Notes under the pieces: model-generated
What the model was told of the DNA's origin: nothing
The model's database searches: none
Seen by the model: only the letters and a program-made list of their open reading frames with translations
NCBI RefSeq assembly: GCF_024172125.1
Contig: NZ_JAMZEA010000020.1
Coordinates: 1 to 64,000, forward strand
Direction: 5' to 3'
DNA length: 64,000 bases
From: Actinomadura rupiterrae
GTDB lineage: Bacteria; Actinomycetota; Actinomycetes; Streptosporangiales; Streptosporangiaceae
In this document: piece by piece, positions 34,951 to 43,753 of the stretch
How positions within the stretch are numbered: the first letter of the stretch is position 1
Layout: each line of letters starts with the position of its first letter
Position numbers and translations under genes: made by a program

Positions 34951-35319
34951 TCAGGGCGTCCGGCAAGTCGGAGCGGACGAGCTGTACTCATGCGTCGCCG
35001 CGACGTCGCGAGGATTCCACGGCGGCTTGGCCGGCCCCGGAGTGTGTCCGGAAAGAGGACGCGCCCGGTGCTCGACGCCCGCGGAGACCTGCGGCCTCGA
35101 TGCCGAGCGGACGCTCGTCCGGATGAGCGCGGCGGCGTTCCAGATGGCGTACGCGCTGACGCTGAACGGCACCCAGATGCGTTGGTCGATCGCGATGAGG
35201 ACGACGGTCGCGACGGCCAGCAGAACGGCCCGCTGGATGGCGCCGTTGCGCGCCGCCTTCACCCACGCGGAGCCGGACGCGGGCATCGCCACCTGCGAAG
35301 ACATCTCTGTAGTGGTCAT
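34951..35319 (-). CDS. Small membrane protein
   Basis: A 122-residue protein from ATG 35319 (MTTTEMSSQVAMP); 35304 is another possible start. Two hydrophobic segments (AVLLAVATVVLIAID and VPFSVSAYAIWNAAALI) sit in the first half. The second half is polar and unremarkable, and its tail may be non-conserved. No family recognised. Confidence 0.5.
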   Translation of the reverse strand: MTTTEMSSQVAMPASGSAWVKAARNGAIQRAVLLAVATVVLIAIDQRIWVPFSVSAYAIWNAAALIRTSVRSASRPQVSAGVEHRARPLSGHTPGPAKPPWNPRDVAATHEYSSSAPTCRTP

Positions 35320-35382
35320 GGAAGCGACGATAGGCAGCGCCCCCGCACTGCCGGGATGACCGCTCACGCCACCGCGGGGTCA

Positions 35383-36486
35383 TTACACGCCAAGCTCCGC
35401 CGCCCCCGGCTCCACCCCGGCAAGCGCCCCCGAACCCGCCCTCGCATCGTTCGCCACTGCCGCGGTCGCGTCTGCGATTGCGTCCGTCGCCTCGGCCGCG
35501 GTCGCGCCTGCCATTGCGTCCGTCGCCACGGCCGTGGTCGCGTCGGCTGTCGCAAGCGTCGGCCGGTCGGCGAGAGGGACGGTCCAGCCGCTGGTCACGG
35601 CGTGTTCGAGAGCGACGCGCACGAAGCCCTCGGTGTCGGGGTCGCTCGGCGGACGCGGCCAGACCGGGCGGACGGTCAGCGGCGGAAGCCCGGACACCGG
35701 GACGACTCTGACCAGCGGGTCCGGGCAGATCTCGGGCAGGGTGCCGGGCACGAAATGGACCAGGTCACCGTCCGTGGCGACCCACCGCAGCAGCTCCTCC
35801 ACGTATCCGCACGGAATCGGACGCGTCCGCAGCGGACGGCCGGTCGCCTCGGTCGCGGGGAGCCAGTAGTCGGTGTACCACTCCGGGAAACCGGGATGGA
35901 CGATCTCATGGTCGGCCAACTCCACGGCGGCGACGTCGTCCCGTCCGGCGAGCGGATGCGACTCCGCGACGGCCACGGCCCGCGGCACGTGCAACAAGGC
36001 CGGGCCGAAATTCAGGTCCGGGACGCGCGCCTGCGGCGACCATGTCAGGAAGACGTCCACCGGCCATTCCCTGCGTTCCTGCCAGCGGAACAAGTCCGAG
36101 GTGGGATGGGTGGAACGGATGACGCGGCACTGCGGGTGAGCCCTGGCGACGGCCCGCATCAGCTCGGGCGCGACCTTGGCGGGCAGCGTGGTGTCGAAGC
36201 CGACGCGCATCGTCCGATCCGCGGAAATGCCGCTGCGGACGCTCTGCATGGCGCGCTCGATCTGGAGCGTCGCGGGCCGGATCTCGCGGAGCAGGAACTC
36301 CCCGTCCCGGGTGAGACTCACCCGGCGGCTGGTGCGCTCGAACAGCGGTGCGCCCAGCCGCCGCTCCAGCGTGCGGACCAGCCCGCTGACACGCGAGGTG
36401 GACAGCCCGAGCCGCTCCCCCGCCCGTCCGAAATGCAGCGTCTCGGCGACCGCCAGGAACGCCTCGATCTCGCGTGCCTCGATCAC
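35383..36486 (-). CDS. LysR-family transcriptional regulator with unusual Ala/Thr-rich tail
   Basis: A 367-residue regulator from a GTG start. The winged HTH is at 1-60 (FLAVAETLHFGRAGERLGLS, RVSGLVRTLERRLGAPLFERTSR). A periplasmic-binding-like effector domain follows to ~305. The last ~60 residues are an Ala/Thr/Asp low-complexity tail made of ATADA/ATDAMAG/ATAAEATD units, absent from normal LysR proteins of ~300 residues. The tail is encoded by near-repeats and could be non-functional expansion. No divergent neighbour is adjacent, so the target is unclear. Confidence 0.86.
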   Translation of the reverse strand: MIEAREIEAFLAVAETLHFGRAGERLGLSTSRVSGLVRTLERRLGAPLFERTSRRVSLTRDGEFLLREIRPATLQIERAMQSVRSGISADRTMRVGFDTTLPAKVAPELMRAVARAHPQCRVIRSTHPTSDLFRWQERREWPVDVFLTWSPQARVPDLNFGPALLHVPRAVAVAESHPLAGRDDVAAVELADHEIVHPGFPEWYTDYWLPATEATGRPLRTRPIPCGYVEELLRWVATDGDLVHFVPGTLPEICPDPLVRVVPVSGLPPLTVRPVWPRPPSDPDTEGFVRVALEHAVTSGWTVPLADRPTLATADATTAVATDAMAGATAAEATDAIADATAAVANDARAGSGALAGVEPGAAELGV

Positions 36487-36717
36487 TGGCCCTCACGTGT
36501 TTCGTTCACCGATCTGTCCCTCCGGGCGGTCACGACGCGAACTGCTCCGTGCAAGGTACGCCCCTGCCCGGCACCCGCGCCGCCTGGACGCCGCTGGGAA
36601 GCGTCCCACCTCCGCCCTCCACGACCGCGACCGCAGCGCGCGACAGCGGAACGGCCCGTCCGTAAAGCGCGGCGCACGGCGTCCGGACGCCCGTCCACCG
36701 ACGTGTTGCGCGGGGGC

Positions 36718-37743
36718 TCAGACGGTTCGGCGGTAGGCGTCGGGGGTTTGGCCCGTCCAGCGAAGGAAGGCGCGGCGGAGCGTGCGGGGGTCGGTGTAGC
36801 CGAGGCGGCCGGCGATGGAGCGCACCGGCAGGCGCGTGTCGCGCAGCAGCCGCGCGGCCTGCCGGTGCCGGACGGCCTCGACCTCCTCCCGCCAGCTCGT
36901 CCCCTGCTCGGCGAGCCGCCGCTGGAGCGTGCGCGGGCTGACCGCCATCCGGCGCGCGACCCGCTCCAGCGAGACTCCGTCGGGCAGGCATTCGGCGAGG
37001 ACGTCGCAGACCGCCGCGTGGAACGCGTCCTGCCAGGTCGGGACGGGACGGGCGCCGTCGATGACCGACTGCGCGTACTGCCGCATGATGCGACGCAGCT
37101 CGGGGTCGTGCGGACGTTCACGCGTGAGGCGCCCATCGTCCGCGAACGTGACGGTGTCGGCGTCCGCCCCGAAGTCGATGGCCCGCGTGCCGAACGCTTC
37201 GACGAGGTGCCCGTGCCGCCGGGGAGCGCGATGCGCGAACGCCACGTGCACCGGCACCGCGACACCCCAGGCCGACTCCCTGGCCCTGCGCAGCAGCAGA
37301 GCCAAGGCGAACTCGTTGATCTGCGAGTTCACGTCCTCCGCAAGGGGAAAGCCCGCGTAGCCAACCGACAGCCGCCCGTCCCCCTCGGTGACCTGGAGCG
37401 TCACCTGCGGGTCGGTGAGCGCGGCGAAGTAGCGCGCCGCGTCGCCGAACCCCTCGGCGAGCGTCGGCGCGCCGGTGACGAGGTAGTCCCAGACGTGCAG
37501 GCGCCCGTGCTCGGCGGCCGCGGCGATCCGGACACCGGCCTCCGGCCCCGCCGCCGCGTGGATCAGCTCCCACAGCCGGTGCAGCGCGAGCGTGGAGACG
37601 CGGTCGAGGTCACCGCCGAGCATCGCCGGCGCGAGCCCCGGCACGGCGGCGATGGCGGACGCCTCGACGCCCGCGTCCGCGGCGGCCTGAAGCAGGAACC
37701 GCGCGATATGGGTCGAAACGCTGCCGCTCGTTCCTGGCTCCAA
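36718..37743 (-). CDS. AraC-family transcriptional regulator (OruR/Arabinose_bd type)
   Basis: A 341-residue regulator from a TTG start (MEPGTSG). The N-terminal ~220 residues form the ligand domain of the OruR/ArgR-like branch (LHRLWELIHAAAGPEAGVRI; GRLHVWDYLVTGA). The C-terminal double HTH contains VSPRTLQRRLAEQG and SIAGRLGYTDPRTLRRAF, ending FLRWTGQTPDAYRR. Ligand and targets unknown. The 231 bp between it and the LysR gene (36487-36717) carry no gene that I can support; they should contain the LysR promoter. Confidence 0.85.
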   Translation of the reverse strand: MEPGTSGSVSTHIARFLLQAAADAGVEASAIAAVPGLAPAMLGGDLDRVSTLALHRLWELIHAAAGPEAGVRIAAAAEHGRLHVWDYLVTGAPTLAEGFGDAARYFAALTDPQVTLQVTEGDGRLSVGYAGFPLAEDVNSQINEFALALLLRRARESAWGVAVPVHVAFAHRAPRRHGHLVEAFGTRAIDFGADADTVTFADDGRLTRERPHDPELRRIMRQYAQSVIDGARPVPTWQDAFHAAVCDVLAECLPDGVSLERVARRMAVSPRTLQRRLAEQGTSWREEVEAVRHRQAARLLRDTRLPVRSIAGRLGYTDPRTLRRAFLRWTGQTPDAYRRTV

Positions 37744-37948
37744 CCAACCCCTCCCGCTCCACCGCCCGTGTGCGCCACGACCGGATGGTGACGATATCCG
37801 CCCAGGTCATCCGCCCACCGCACCGGGCCGGACGGTGGACGTCCGCGATCGTGAAGCCCGGCTGCACGTGCGTGCTCCAACGCGTCCTTGATCACCTCGC
37901 ACCGTGTCGCGAGGCTGGCCCCCTCCCCGGAAACACGAGAGGAACCTC

Positions 37949-38437
37949 ATGAAACTTGCCCTGAAGACGTTCTCCGTGGCGGCGGCGGCCGCCGTGGCCG
38001 CGTCCCTGGCGCCCGCCGCGGCCCACGCGAGCGGAACGGCCACGCTGATCAAGACGGAGTACCTCGCCCCGAGCCCCAACGAGGCCATGCCGATGAGCTG
38101 CCAGAGCCGCCAGATCTGGCTCAAGGCCGACTGGTACACGTGGAAGGACGAGCGCTGGGTGAACGACTCCCAGGAGTACCCGGCCTACACCCAGTACCGC
38201 GACGGCCAGACCGTCCGCTCCATCTACCTGGCCGCCGACACCTACTCGTGGACGACCTGCGTGACCCCGCACGGGTCGGACGGCGACGGCGCCTACAACC
38301 GCTACTACGCCCAGCGCTCCTTCCTCACCCGCCTCGGCGGCACCGGCACCGCCGAGTTCGACGAGAACTGGTTCGTCGTGGACCACAACGCCCACGGTTC
38401 CTGGACGAGCTGGGGCAACTCCCTGACCCCGGCCTGA
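37949..38437 (+). CDS. Secreted small protein with two Cys
   Basis: A 162-residue protein with GAGAGGA upstream of ATG 37949. A Sec signal peptide is clear: MKLALKTF, an Ala-rich core and a cleavage site after AHA-S (about residue 27). The mature ~135-residue protein is rich in Trp and Tyr (WYTWKDERWVN, AYNRYYAQRSF) with Cys near 51 and 110, probably a disulfide. Small beta-rich extracellular protein; family not recognised. The secreted protein at 58188-58565 is similar in kind but not obviously in sequence. Confidence 0.78.
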   Translation: MKLALKTFSVAAAAAVAASLAPAAAHASGTATLIKTEYLAPSPNEAMPMSCQSRQIWLKADWYTWKDERWVNDSQEYPAYTQYRDGQTVRSIYLAADTYSWTTCVTPHGSDGDGAYNRYYAQRSFLTRLGGTGTAEFDENWFVVDHNAHGSWTSWGNSLTPA

Positions 38438-38470
38438 CCCGCGTCCCGGCCGCCCGGCCGGATCCTCGTG

Positions 38471-38503
38471 CCCGGCCGACCAGCCCCCGCCCGGTCGGCC
38501 GGG
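38471..38503. terminator. Bidirectional hairpin terminator
   Basis: An 11-bp perfect stem (38471-38481 with 38493-38503) between convergent genes ending at 38437 and 38508. Confidence 0.72.
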
Positions 38504-38507
38504 GATG

Positions 38508-38945
38508 TCATCGCCCGTCCTCCGCGCGCCGCCTGAGCGCCTGGTTGAGTGCCCGGAAGTCGGCGGTGGTCCGCTCGATCGTCTTGCCCAGCAGAGGAAC
38601 CAGCAGCCCGGTGAACCTCTCGCTCTGCGTCACGACACAGGCGTCGCCGCCGTCCGCCTCGATCTCGAAGCGATGCTCGCCGTCCAGCAGCCCCGGCACG
38701 AGCACCTTGCCCTTCCAGCACAACTCCCGCCCGGGACGAACGACCCGCACGACAGGCCGAAAAGTGCTGGGACGTCCTCCGGTCCCCGGGAACAGCTTGA
38801 TGGTCAGCCGGGAACCCGCGACGAGAGCGCCCGCCGCCTCCCTGATGAACGGATTCCACTGCGGATAGGAGTCGAGGTCGGCGAGTACCTCCCAGACCCG
38901 CTCCGGTGAGGCGTCAATCCGGATGGTCTCGGAAATGGAATGCAT
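38508..38945 (-). CDS. SRPBCC-family protein
   Basis: A 145-residue protein of the START/polyketide-cyclase fold: SETIRIDASPERVWEVLADL at the start, SYPQWNPFI, and the long C-terminal helix TADFRALNQALRRR. The fold encloses a hydrophobic pocket for small ligands. I start at ATG 38945 because the twelve upstream codons do not fit the fold. It is monocistronic as far as can be seen. Function in this organism is not evident. Confidence 0.82.
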   Translation of the reverse strand: MHSISETIRIDASPERVWEVLADLDSYPQWNPFIREAAGALVAGSRLTIKLFPGTGGRPSTFRPVVRVVRPGRELCWKGKVLVPGLLDGEHRFEIEADGGDACVVTQSERFTGLLVPLLGKTIERTTADFRALNQALRRRAEDGR

Positions 38946-39073
38946 GCGGGGAGTCTGACAATCAACCGCCAAGCCGATCAAAGCCTGTTCGCATCACGCT
39001 CGTGAAGCCATCCAGAACGATCCGCGCCACCCGCCTTACCAGCCGTGCGCACTCCTACCTGCCGCGCTGCCCA

Positions 39074-39616
39074 TCAGAGGAGGCCGGCACCCAACTCACG
39101 GTCAAGAGCGACCTCCGCCCACACCTTGTGCCCGCACTGGGGATTACCCTCGATCCCCATCCGGCAGACCAGCTGCGAAACCGCGTACAGCCCTCGCCCG
39201 CTGGTCGCCAGCAGATCAACCGGCTCCTTTACTGCCGGGACGCCCCGTCCCCCGTTATCGACGACCGCGACATAGACCGGGTCGTCGAAAACCAGCTCAA
39301 GCCCGAACCACCCACCCGCCTCCGCGGTCCGGCTGTGCCGAATGGTGTTGGCGGTCAACTCGGACACCACGAACTCCACCACGTCGAGACATTCCGCCCC
39401 GGCGAGAAGCGCCCCGGCGAACTCCCGCGCCAAAGCCACCTGCTCCGGACGCCCCGAAAACGCACGCCGCCACCGCATCTCATCCGGCCCCCACAACCAC
39501 TCATCCGCCGAACGCGTCCCAAGGCCGAACCCGCGAGCACGAGGCGGCCGCGGCTCGGGGTCGCCGTCCAGAAACACATTCGACTCACGCCTACGCGACC
39601 GCTCGATCCTCACCAT
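39074..39616 (-). CDS. ATP-binding (HATPase) anti-sigma/regulatory protein
   Basis: A 180-residue protein from ATG 39616, with GGAGG at ideal distance. It has the GHKL fold of RsbW-like kinases: VVEFVVSELTANTIRHS is the N-box, VAVVDNGGRG the G1 box and SGRGLYAVSQL the G2 box. Such proteins beside XRE/DUF397 genes are typical of actinomycete regulatory clusters. It is divergent from the XRE gene at 39769 across about 150 bp. Confidence 0.83.
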   Translation of the reverse strand: MVRIERSRRRESNVFLDGDPEPRPPRARGFGLGTRSADEWLWGPDEMRWRRAFSGRPEQVALAREFAGALLAGAECLDVVEFVVSELTANTIRHSRTAEAGGWFGLELVFDDPVYVAVVDNGGRGVPAVKEPVDLLATSGRGLYAVSQLVCRMGIEGNPQCGHKVWAEVALDRELGAGLL

Positions 39617-39768
39617 CTGAAAACCTCCGTCCTCGACTCCCGGTGAACACCCTCCGAGTCTGTGACCGGCGACATACTCTCGGCTACGAAGCACAGCAAG
39701 GACCGCGGCAAGCGACGGCCGGTGCCCACCAAGCCGGGCCGTCCTTGTGAACCCCCGGAGGTCACGAC

Positions 39769-40608
39769 GTGCCCCGCAGAAGCCCGCCGATCCAGCCCTA
39801 CGACCTGCCCAGCTTCTTCGCCGCCCAGCTCCGCAAACGCCGCGGCGACGCCGGCCTGTCCATGGACGCCCTCGGGGACGAGATGGGCTACACCGGCACC
39901 TGGATCTGGCAGGTCGAGAACTGCGCCGAGAAGCCGTCCCGAAAGTTCGGCGCCGACTGCGACACCTTCTGGAAGACCGGCACCTGGTTCGAAGACCTGG
40001 CCAAGGCCATAGAACGCCCCGGCGAACCGGCCCCCACCCCCGTCCCCGGCTTCAACGAGTACCAGTCGCACGAGCTCCAGGCGTCGGTCATCCGCAAGTG
40101 GGACTCCGAACTGATCGCTGGCCTGCTCCAAACCGAGGCGTACGCCCGCGAGGTCTGCACCTCCGCACAGCGGACGGCCGCCCAGACCGAAGCCATGGTC
40201 CGCCGACGCATGGAACGCCAGGCGGCGATCCTCGGCCGGGACAACCCGCCGCGGCTGTGGATCGTCCAGAGCGAGCACGCCCTCCGCTCAGCGGTCGCAC
40301 CACAGGACGTCATGCGCGGCCAGTGGCAGCACCTCATCGAGATGGCCGCCCGTCCGCGCGTGCACCTCCAGATCGTCCCGGACGACATCGGCTACCACGA
40401 AGGAAAGGAAGGCTCGTTCACCGTTCTCAGCTTCGATCGCGGCGCACACGACGTCGCCTACACCGAAGCGGGCGGCCATGGCCATCTTCTCGAAGACGCC
40501 GTGACGGTAGCCTCCTACGCGGAACGGTTGGAGTTGATCAGGAACGTCGCCCTGACGACCTCGGCGACGATCGACCTGATCACCGCCCTTTTGGAGGTCA
40601 GCCGATGA
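39769..40608 (+). CDS. XRE-family regulator with DUF5753
   Basis: A 279-residue protein from GTG 39769 (GGAGG just upstream). The HTH is at about 15-75 (FFAAQLRKRRGDAGLSMDAL then TGTWIWQVENC). The remainder is DUF5753: the FNEYQSHELQASVIRKWDSE segment, ELIAGLLQTEAYAREVC, and the LWIVQSEHALR...GQWQHLIEMA part, ending in GAHDVAYTE. It is coupled by ATGA to a DUF397 gene. Such pairs are regulators with small partners that are sometimes toxin-antitoxin-like. Confidence 0.92.
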   Translation: MPRRSPPIQPYDLPSFFAAQLRKRRGDAGLSMDALGDEMGYTGTWIWQVENCAEKPSRKFGADCDTFWKTGTWFEDLAKAIERPGEPAPTPVPGFNEYQSHELQASVIRKWDSELIAGLLQTEAYAREVCTSAQRTAAQTEAMVRRRMERQAAILGRDNPPRLWIVQSEHALRSAVAPQDVMRGQWQHLIEMAARPRVHLQIVPDDIGYHEGKEGSFTVLSFDRGAHDVAYTEAGGHGHLLEDAVTVASYAERLELIRNVALTTSATIDLITALLEVSR

Positions 40609-40793
40609 ACACACGGACCACTTGGCGCAAGAGCAGCCACAGCGGCGGCAGCGGCGGAGACTGCGTAGAGATCGCGGACCTGACCCACCAAGTAGCCATC
40701 CGCGACTCCAAGTCCCCCCACACCCCCCACCTCCCCCTCACCCCCACCGCCTTCACCACCCTCATCCAAACCCTGAAGTCCCCCCACCAATAA
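40605..40793 (+). CDS. DUF397 domain protein
   Basis: A 62-residue protein overlapping the XRE gene by 4 bp. It shows the family signature: TTWRKSSHSGGSGGDCVEIA, then VAIRDSK, then FTTLIQTLK. DUF397 proteins are small partners of XRE/DUF5753 regulators in actinomycetes. The Pro-rich SPHTPHLPLTP middle is a little unusual. Confidence 0.93.
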   Translation: MNTRTTWRKSSHSGGSGGDCVEIADLTHQVAIRDSKSPHTPHLPLTPTAFTTLIQTLKSPHQ

Positions 40794-40925
40794 GCGCCCA
40801 ATCCCCCGGTCGTCCGCCCCAGGCCGACCGGGGCCACGCTCCCCCGCCGCCCGATCGTCATCCGTGCGCGCCCCTGAACCGTCTCCTCGACCGCCACGTC
40901 GAAGTGCGAAAGGGAGGACTGCCGG

Positions 40926-41897
40926 ATGCTCGGAATCCACGGGGCCGCGACCGTTTGGCGGATGGAGCGGTGGACCGAGCCGTACATGGCGGAGCGGCTG
41001 GACGAGGCCCTGATGGAAGCCCTGACCGGCGGCGACTGGCTCGCCGTTCTGGGCGGACAGGAAGCGCCGGCCATCGACCTCGAAGGCGCTCCGCTGGCCG
41101 GACGCGACCTGTCCGGTATCGACCTGCGCCGCGCCGACCTGCAATTCGCCGATCTGTCCGACACCGATCTCACTGGTGCCGTCCTGTCGAAGGTTTCGGC
41201 CCGTTTCACCGACTTCACCGGTGCCACGCTCGCCGACGCCGACTTCACGGGCACGCAGATGCTCGGTAATGCCGTGGACCCCATCGTGCGCGCGACGGGA
41301 AGCGGCTACGTCGTCGGAATGCGCGACCTGCACTTCACCGATACGTGGTTCCCCCAGGCACCGCGACACAGCGAGGCGCAGGAGGCGCTCGCATACGAGC
41401 GTCAAGTGTCGCGGGCCCGCTGGGCCATCCCCGAACAATCGGCCAACCTGGACGACGTCGTCCGCGCGGCCAAGAACGGCGAGGATTGGACGGACGCTCG
41501 CTACCCGGCCGGCGACGGCAACTACAACGATCTCCAAGGTGCTCCGCTGGCCGGACGCGACCTGCGCGGGGCCGACCTGTTCGGCGCCGAACTCGACCAC
41601 GCCGACCTGCGCGGGGCCGACCTGACCGGCGCGCGCCTGGCCGAAGCCACCATCACGGGAGCCGACCTCACCGGCGCCATCTTGGACAGAGCCACGATCA
41701 CCCGCTCCGTCCTCAGCCGCTCCGACCTCACCGGAGCCCGCCTCCACGGCGCGACCATCACCGACACCCTGGTCCTGAACGCCATCCTGGACGACGCCGA
41801 CTTCACGGGCGCGACGATCACCAACACGACCTTGTACGGCACGTCCCGCACCGGAACCCGCCTCGACAACGCCGCCAAGTCCAACGTCCGCACTTGA
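40926..41897 (+). CDS. Pentapeptide-repeat protein
   Basis: A 323-residue protein starting at ATG 40926 (GGGAGG 8 bp upstream). Residues ~50-120 and ~205-310 are A(D/N)LxG-type pentapeptide repeats (LSGIDLRRADLQFADLSDTD; LRGADLFGAELDHADLRGAD), folding as right-handed quadrilateral beta-helices. The ~80 residues between them are non-repetitive. Two helices built of such repeats suggest a rod-shaped binder, as in DNA-mimicking proteins. Function unknown; its neighbours do not suggest one. Confidence 0.85.
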   Translation: MLGIHGAATVWRMERWTEPYMAERLDEALMEALTGGDWLAVLGGQEAPAIDLEGAPLAGRDLSGIDLRRADLQFADLSDTDLTGAVLSKVSARFTDFTGATLADADFTGTQMLGNAVDPIVRATGSGYVVGMRDLHFTDTWFPQAPRHSEAQEALAYERQVSRARWAIPEQSANLDDVVRAAKNGEDWTDARYPAGDGNYNDLQGAPLAGRDLRGADLFGAELDHADLRGADLTGARLAEATITGADLTGAILDRATITRSVLSRSDLTGARLHGATITDTLVLNAILDDADFTGATITNTTLYGTSRTGTRLDNAAKSNVRT

Positions 41898-42104
41898 GCT
41901 CGAAGCGGGCCATCGAGCGGTGCTCACCGATCTCCAGGCGACCGCCCTCGCCTTCCGCAGCATCGCGCCATCGCTGGACGCGTTGGTGGGCCTGATGCCT
42001 CATCAGGCGAATATCCCGATTGCGGCCAATTTCCACCAAAAACCCCGGTTCGACTGCTACTGTCACGACCAGTCGATCTTGGCATCAAGGACAGGAGCGG
42101 CGGC

Positions 42105-42893
42105 ATGGACGAGCGAGTCGATGAGGCGCGGCGCAGGCTGGCCGAACTGCGAGCGACTCCCCAGGATGCCCAGCAGCCCGTCGAGCAAGTCCCGTCACGG
42201 GCTTCGGCGATGTCAGACGACGAGCGCGTCCGGGTCACGGCGGTCGGCGGACGGCTGGAGGGGATCGAGCTCGACGCCCGAGTGCTCCGGCAGAACCAGG
42301 TCGAGCTGGAGTCCCAGCTCACGCGGTTGATCAACACTGCACTCGCCCAGTGCCGGCCACGGCCGAGGGACGCGCAGGACGTCCCGCCAGTAGATGTGAA
42401 CGGCCTGCGCGCGTCACTCGATGCCGCCCTGAACGAGGCTCGCGTCGGCATGCAGCAGGTGACGAGCGCGCTGGGTGAGGCGGTGGCCCAGATCAACCAG
42501 CGCGCCGTGATGCGCGGAACGGTCGATCCTCCCGACTTCGAGGGGCTGTTCGCCCAGACCAGAGCCGCCTTGGACGCGGTGTCGCCGTCCACGGTCGAGA
42601 TGGCCGCCGAGGTTTGGACCATGAACAACCGCGTCTATGCCAAGGCAACGTCCGTCGGCCACGTCAGTCGAATCTGGTGGGAGCCGGACGCGGGCACTGC
42701 CGAGATCACCGACGGCCTGGTCCAGGCGGTCAACACCGCCCTCACCGACGCCGCGGCACAGGCCCGGCAGGCCGGCGCTCCCTCCGCCGACCACACCGAG
42801 CGTCTCAACGCCGTCCAGGACGCCAGCGTCGCGCAGTTGCGCGGTTACGTGGCCTCTTTGCAAGCCCTGATGAGCAACGTTCAGCCGAAGTAG
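42105..42893 (+). CDS. Double YbaB-like protein of the second effector module
   Basis: A 262-residue soluble protein in which the YbaB hairpin-helix pattern appears twice: RVRVTAVGGRLEGIELDARV followed by a long helix near residues 40-85, and RVYAKATSVGHVSRIWWEPD followed by ITDGLVQAVNTALTDA near 170-225. A fused pair differs from the single-domain protein at 21492, although gene order is the same. The WXG100 gene follows 33 bp on. The 207 bp before it (41898-42104) hold no recognised gene. Confidence 0.76.
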   Translation: MDERVDEARRRLAELRATPQDAQQPVEQVPSRASAMSDDERVRVTAVGGRLEGIELDARVLRQNQVELESQLTRLINTALAQCRPRPRDAQDVPPVDVNGLRASLDAALNEARVGMQQVTSALGEAVAQINQRAVMRGTVDPPDFEGLFAQTRAALDAVSPSTVEMAAEVWTMNNRVYAKATSVGHVSRIWWEPDAGTAEITDGLVQAVNTALTDAAAQARQAGAPSADHTERLNAVQDASVAQLRGYVASLQALMSNVQPK

Positions 42894-42926
42894 AGACCCG
42901 CCTCCCTCCCCTCAAGGAGACCTGTC

Positions 42927-43250
42927 TTGGCACCGGAACTGAAAGTCGATCACCAGCAGCTACTCAAGACCGGCCGCGACATCGGCACGGCCGCTTCCGA
43001 CCTCCGCGCCCACTGGCAGCAGTTCCAGGGCGAGCTGGCGTCCTACGGCGAACCATGGGGCAACGATGACATCGGCCAGGTCATCGGCCTCTGCTACCAG
43101 GGCGCCCTGCAAATCTTCGGCGACTGCCTGGACGACAACATCGGCGCCGTGACCGAGCACGCGGAAGGCGTCCAGGCGATGGCGGGCACCTACCGGGAGT
43201 CCGAGGACACCTCCCACATCGAGGTGAACCGAGTCAAGGACTTCCTCTAA
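42927..43250 (+). CDS. WXG100-family protein of the second effector module
   Basis: A 107-residue helical protein from a TTG start, with AAGGAG correctly spaced. The turn motif is PWGNDDIGQVIGLCY, the same WGND variant as in the 21890 protein. No signal peptide. Two base pairs separate its stop from the next ATG. Likely the partner that binds the toxin's N-terminal module and takes it to the ESX machine. Confidence 0.87.
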   Translation: MAPELKVDHQQLLKTGRDIGTAASDLRAHWQQFQGELASYGEPWGNDDIGQVIGLCYQGALQIFGDCLDDNIGAVTEHAEGVQAMAGTYRESEDTSHIEVNRVKDFL

Positions 43251-43252
43251 CG

Positions 43253-43747
43253 ATGGGCCTGCAGCTGCCCGGCGAGCTGCGCTCGCTGCTGAACATGCTG
43301 GGCTACTCCTGGCCCGAGGCCGACGAGACCAAGCTCCTCCAGATGGGCAGTGCCTGGCTGCGCTTCGCCGGAACGCTCGGCCGGCCCGTCGCCGACGCCC
43401 ACGGTCACGCCCAGCTGGTCTGGACGGCCCACCAAGCCGACGGAGTCGAGGCCTTCCGGAAGGCGTGGAGCGACCACGAGGCTCCGCACGCCAACCTGGA
43501 AGACGCCCGCACCGCCGCCCAGATCATCGGTGCGGCCCTGATGGTCTGCGGCGGCGTCGTCCTCGCTCTGAAGATCAACACGATCGTCCAGCTCACCATC
43601 CTGGCCGTCGAGATCGCCCAGGCCCTCGCCACCGCCCCCGAGACGTTCGGGGCGTCTCTCGCCGAGATCCCGGTCTTCAAGGAGATCACCGGTGCCCTCA
43701 TCGACGAGCTCATCAACCTGGCCGTGAACGCCGTCCTGGCGGGATAG
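43253..43747 (+). CDS. Toxin N-terminal export module, interrupted by in-frame TAG
   Basis: A 164-residue protein. It resembles residues 1-150 of the giant toxin: WPEADET against WPEGDET there, then one hydrophobic stretch (ALMVCGGVVLAL and TIVQLTILAVEIAQALA) and PETFGASLAEIPV against FETFGASTAAIPA. It ends at a TAG codon. The HNH nuclease gene starts six bases on in the same frame. I take it as the export half of a split or interrupted ESX toxin. Confidence 0.8.
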   Translation: MGLQLPGELRSLLNMLGYSWPEADETKLLQMGSAWLRFAGTLGRPVADAHGHAQLVWTAHQADGVEAFRKAWSDHEAPHANLEDARTAAQIIGAALMVCGGVVLALKINTIVQLTILAVEIAQALATAPETFGASLAEIPVFKEITGALIDELINLAVNAVLAG

Positions 43748-43753
43748 GGAACC

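Noticed and set aside
33100..42000. Prophage or integrative element between the two effector modules
   Set aside because: No integrase, phage structural gene, tRNA or flanking direct repeat was found.
43745..43747. TAG as a pyrrolysine codon
   Set aside because: No pyl genes are visible, and pyrrolysine is not expected in actinomycetes; nonsense mutation, reinitiation or ordinary read-through are simpler.
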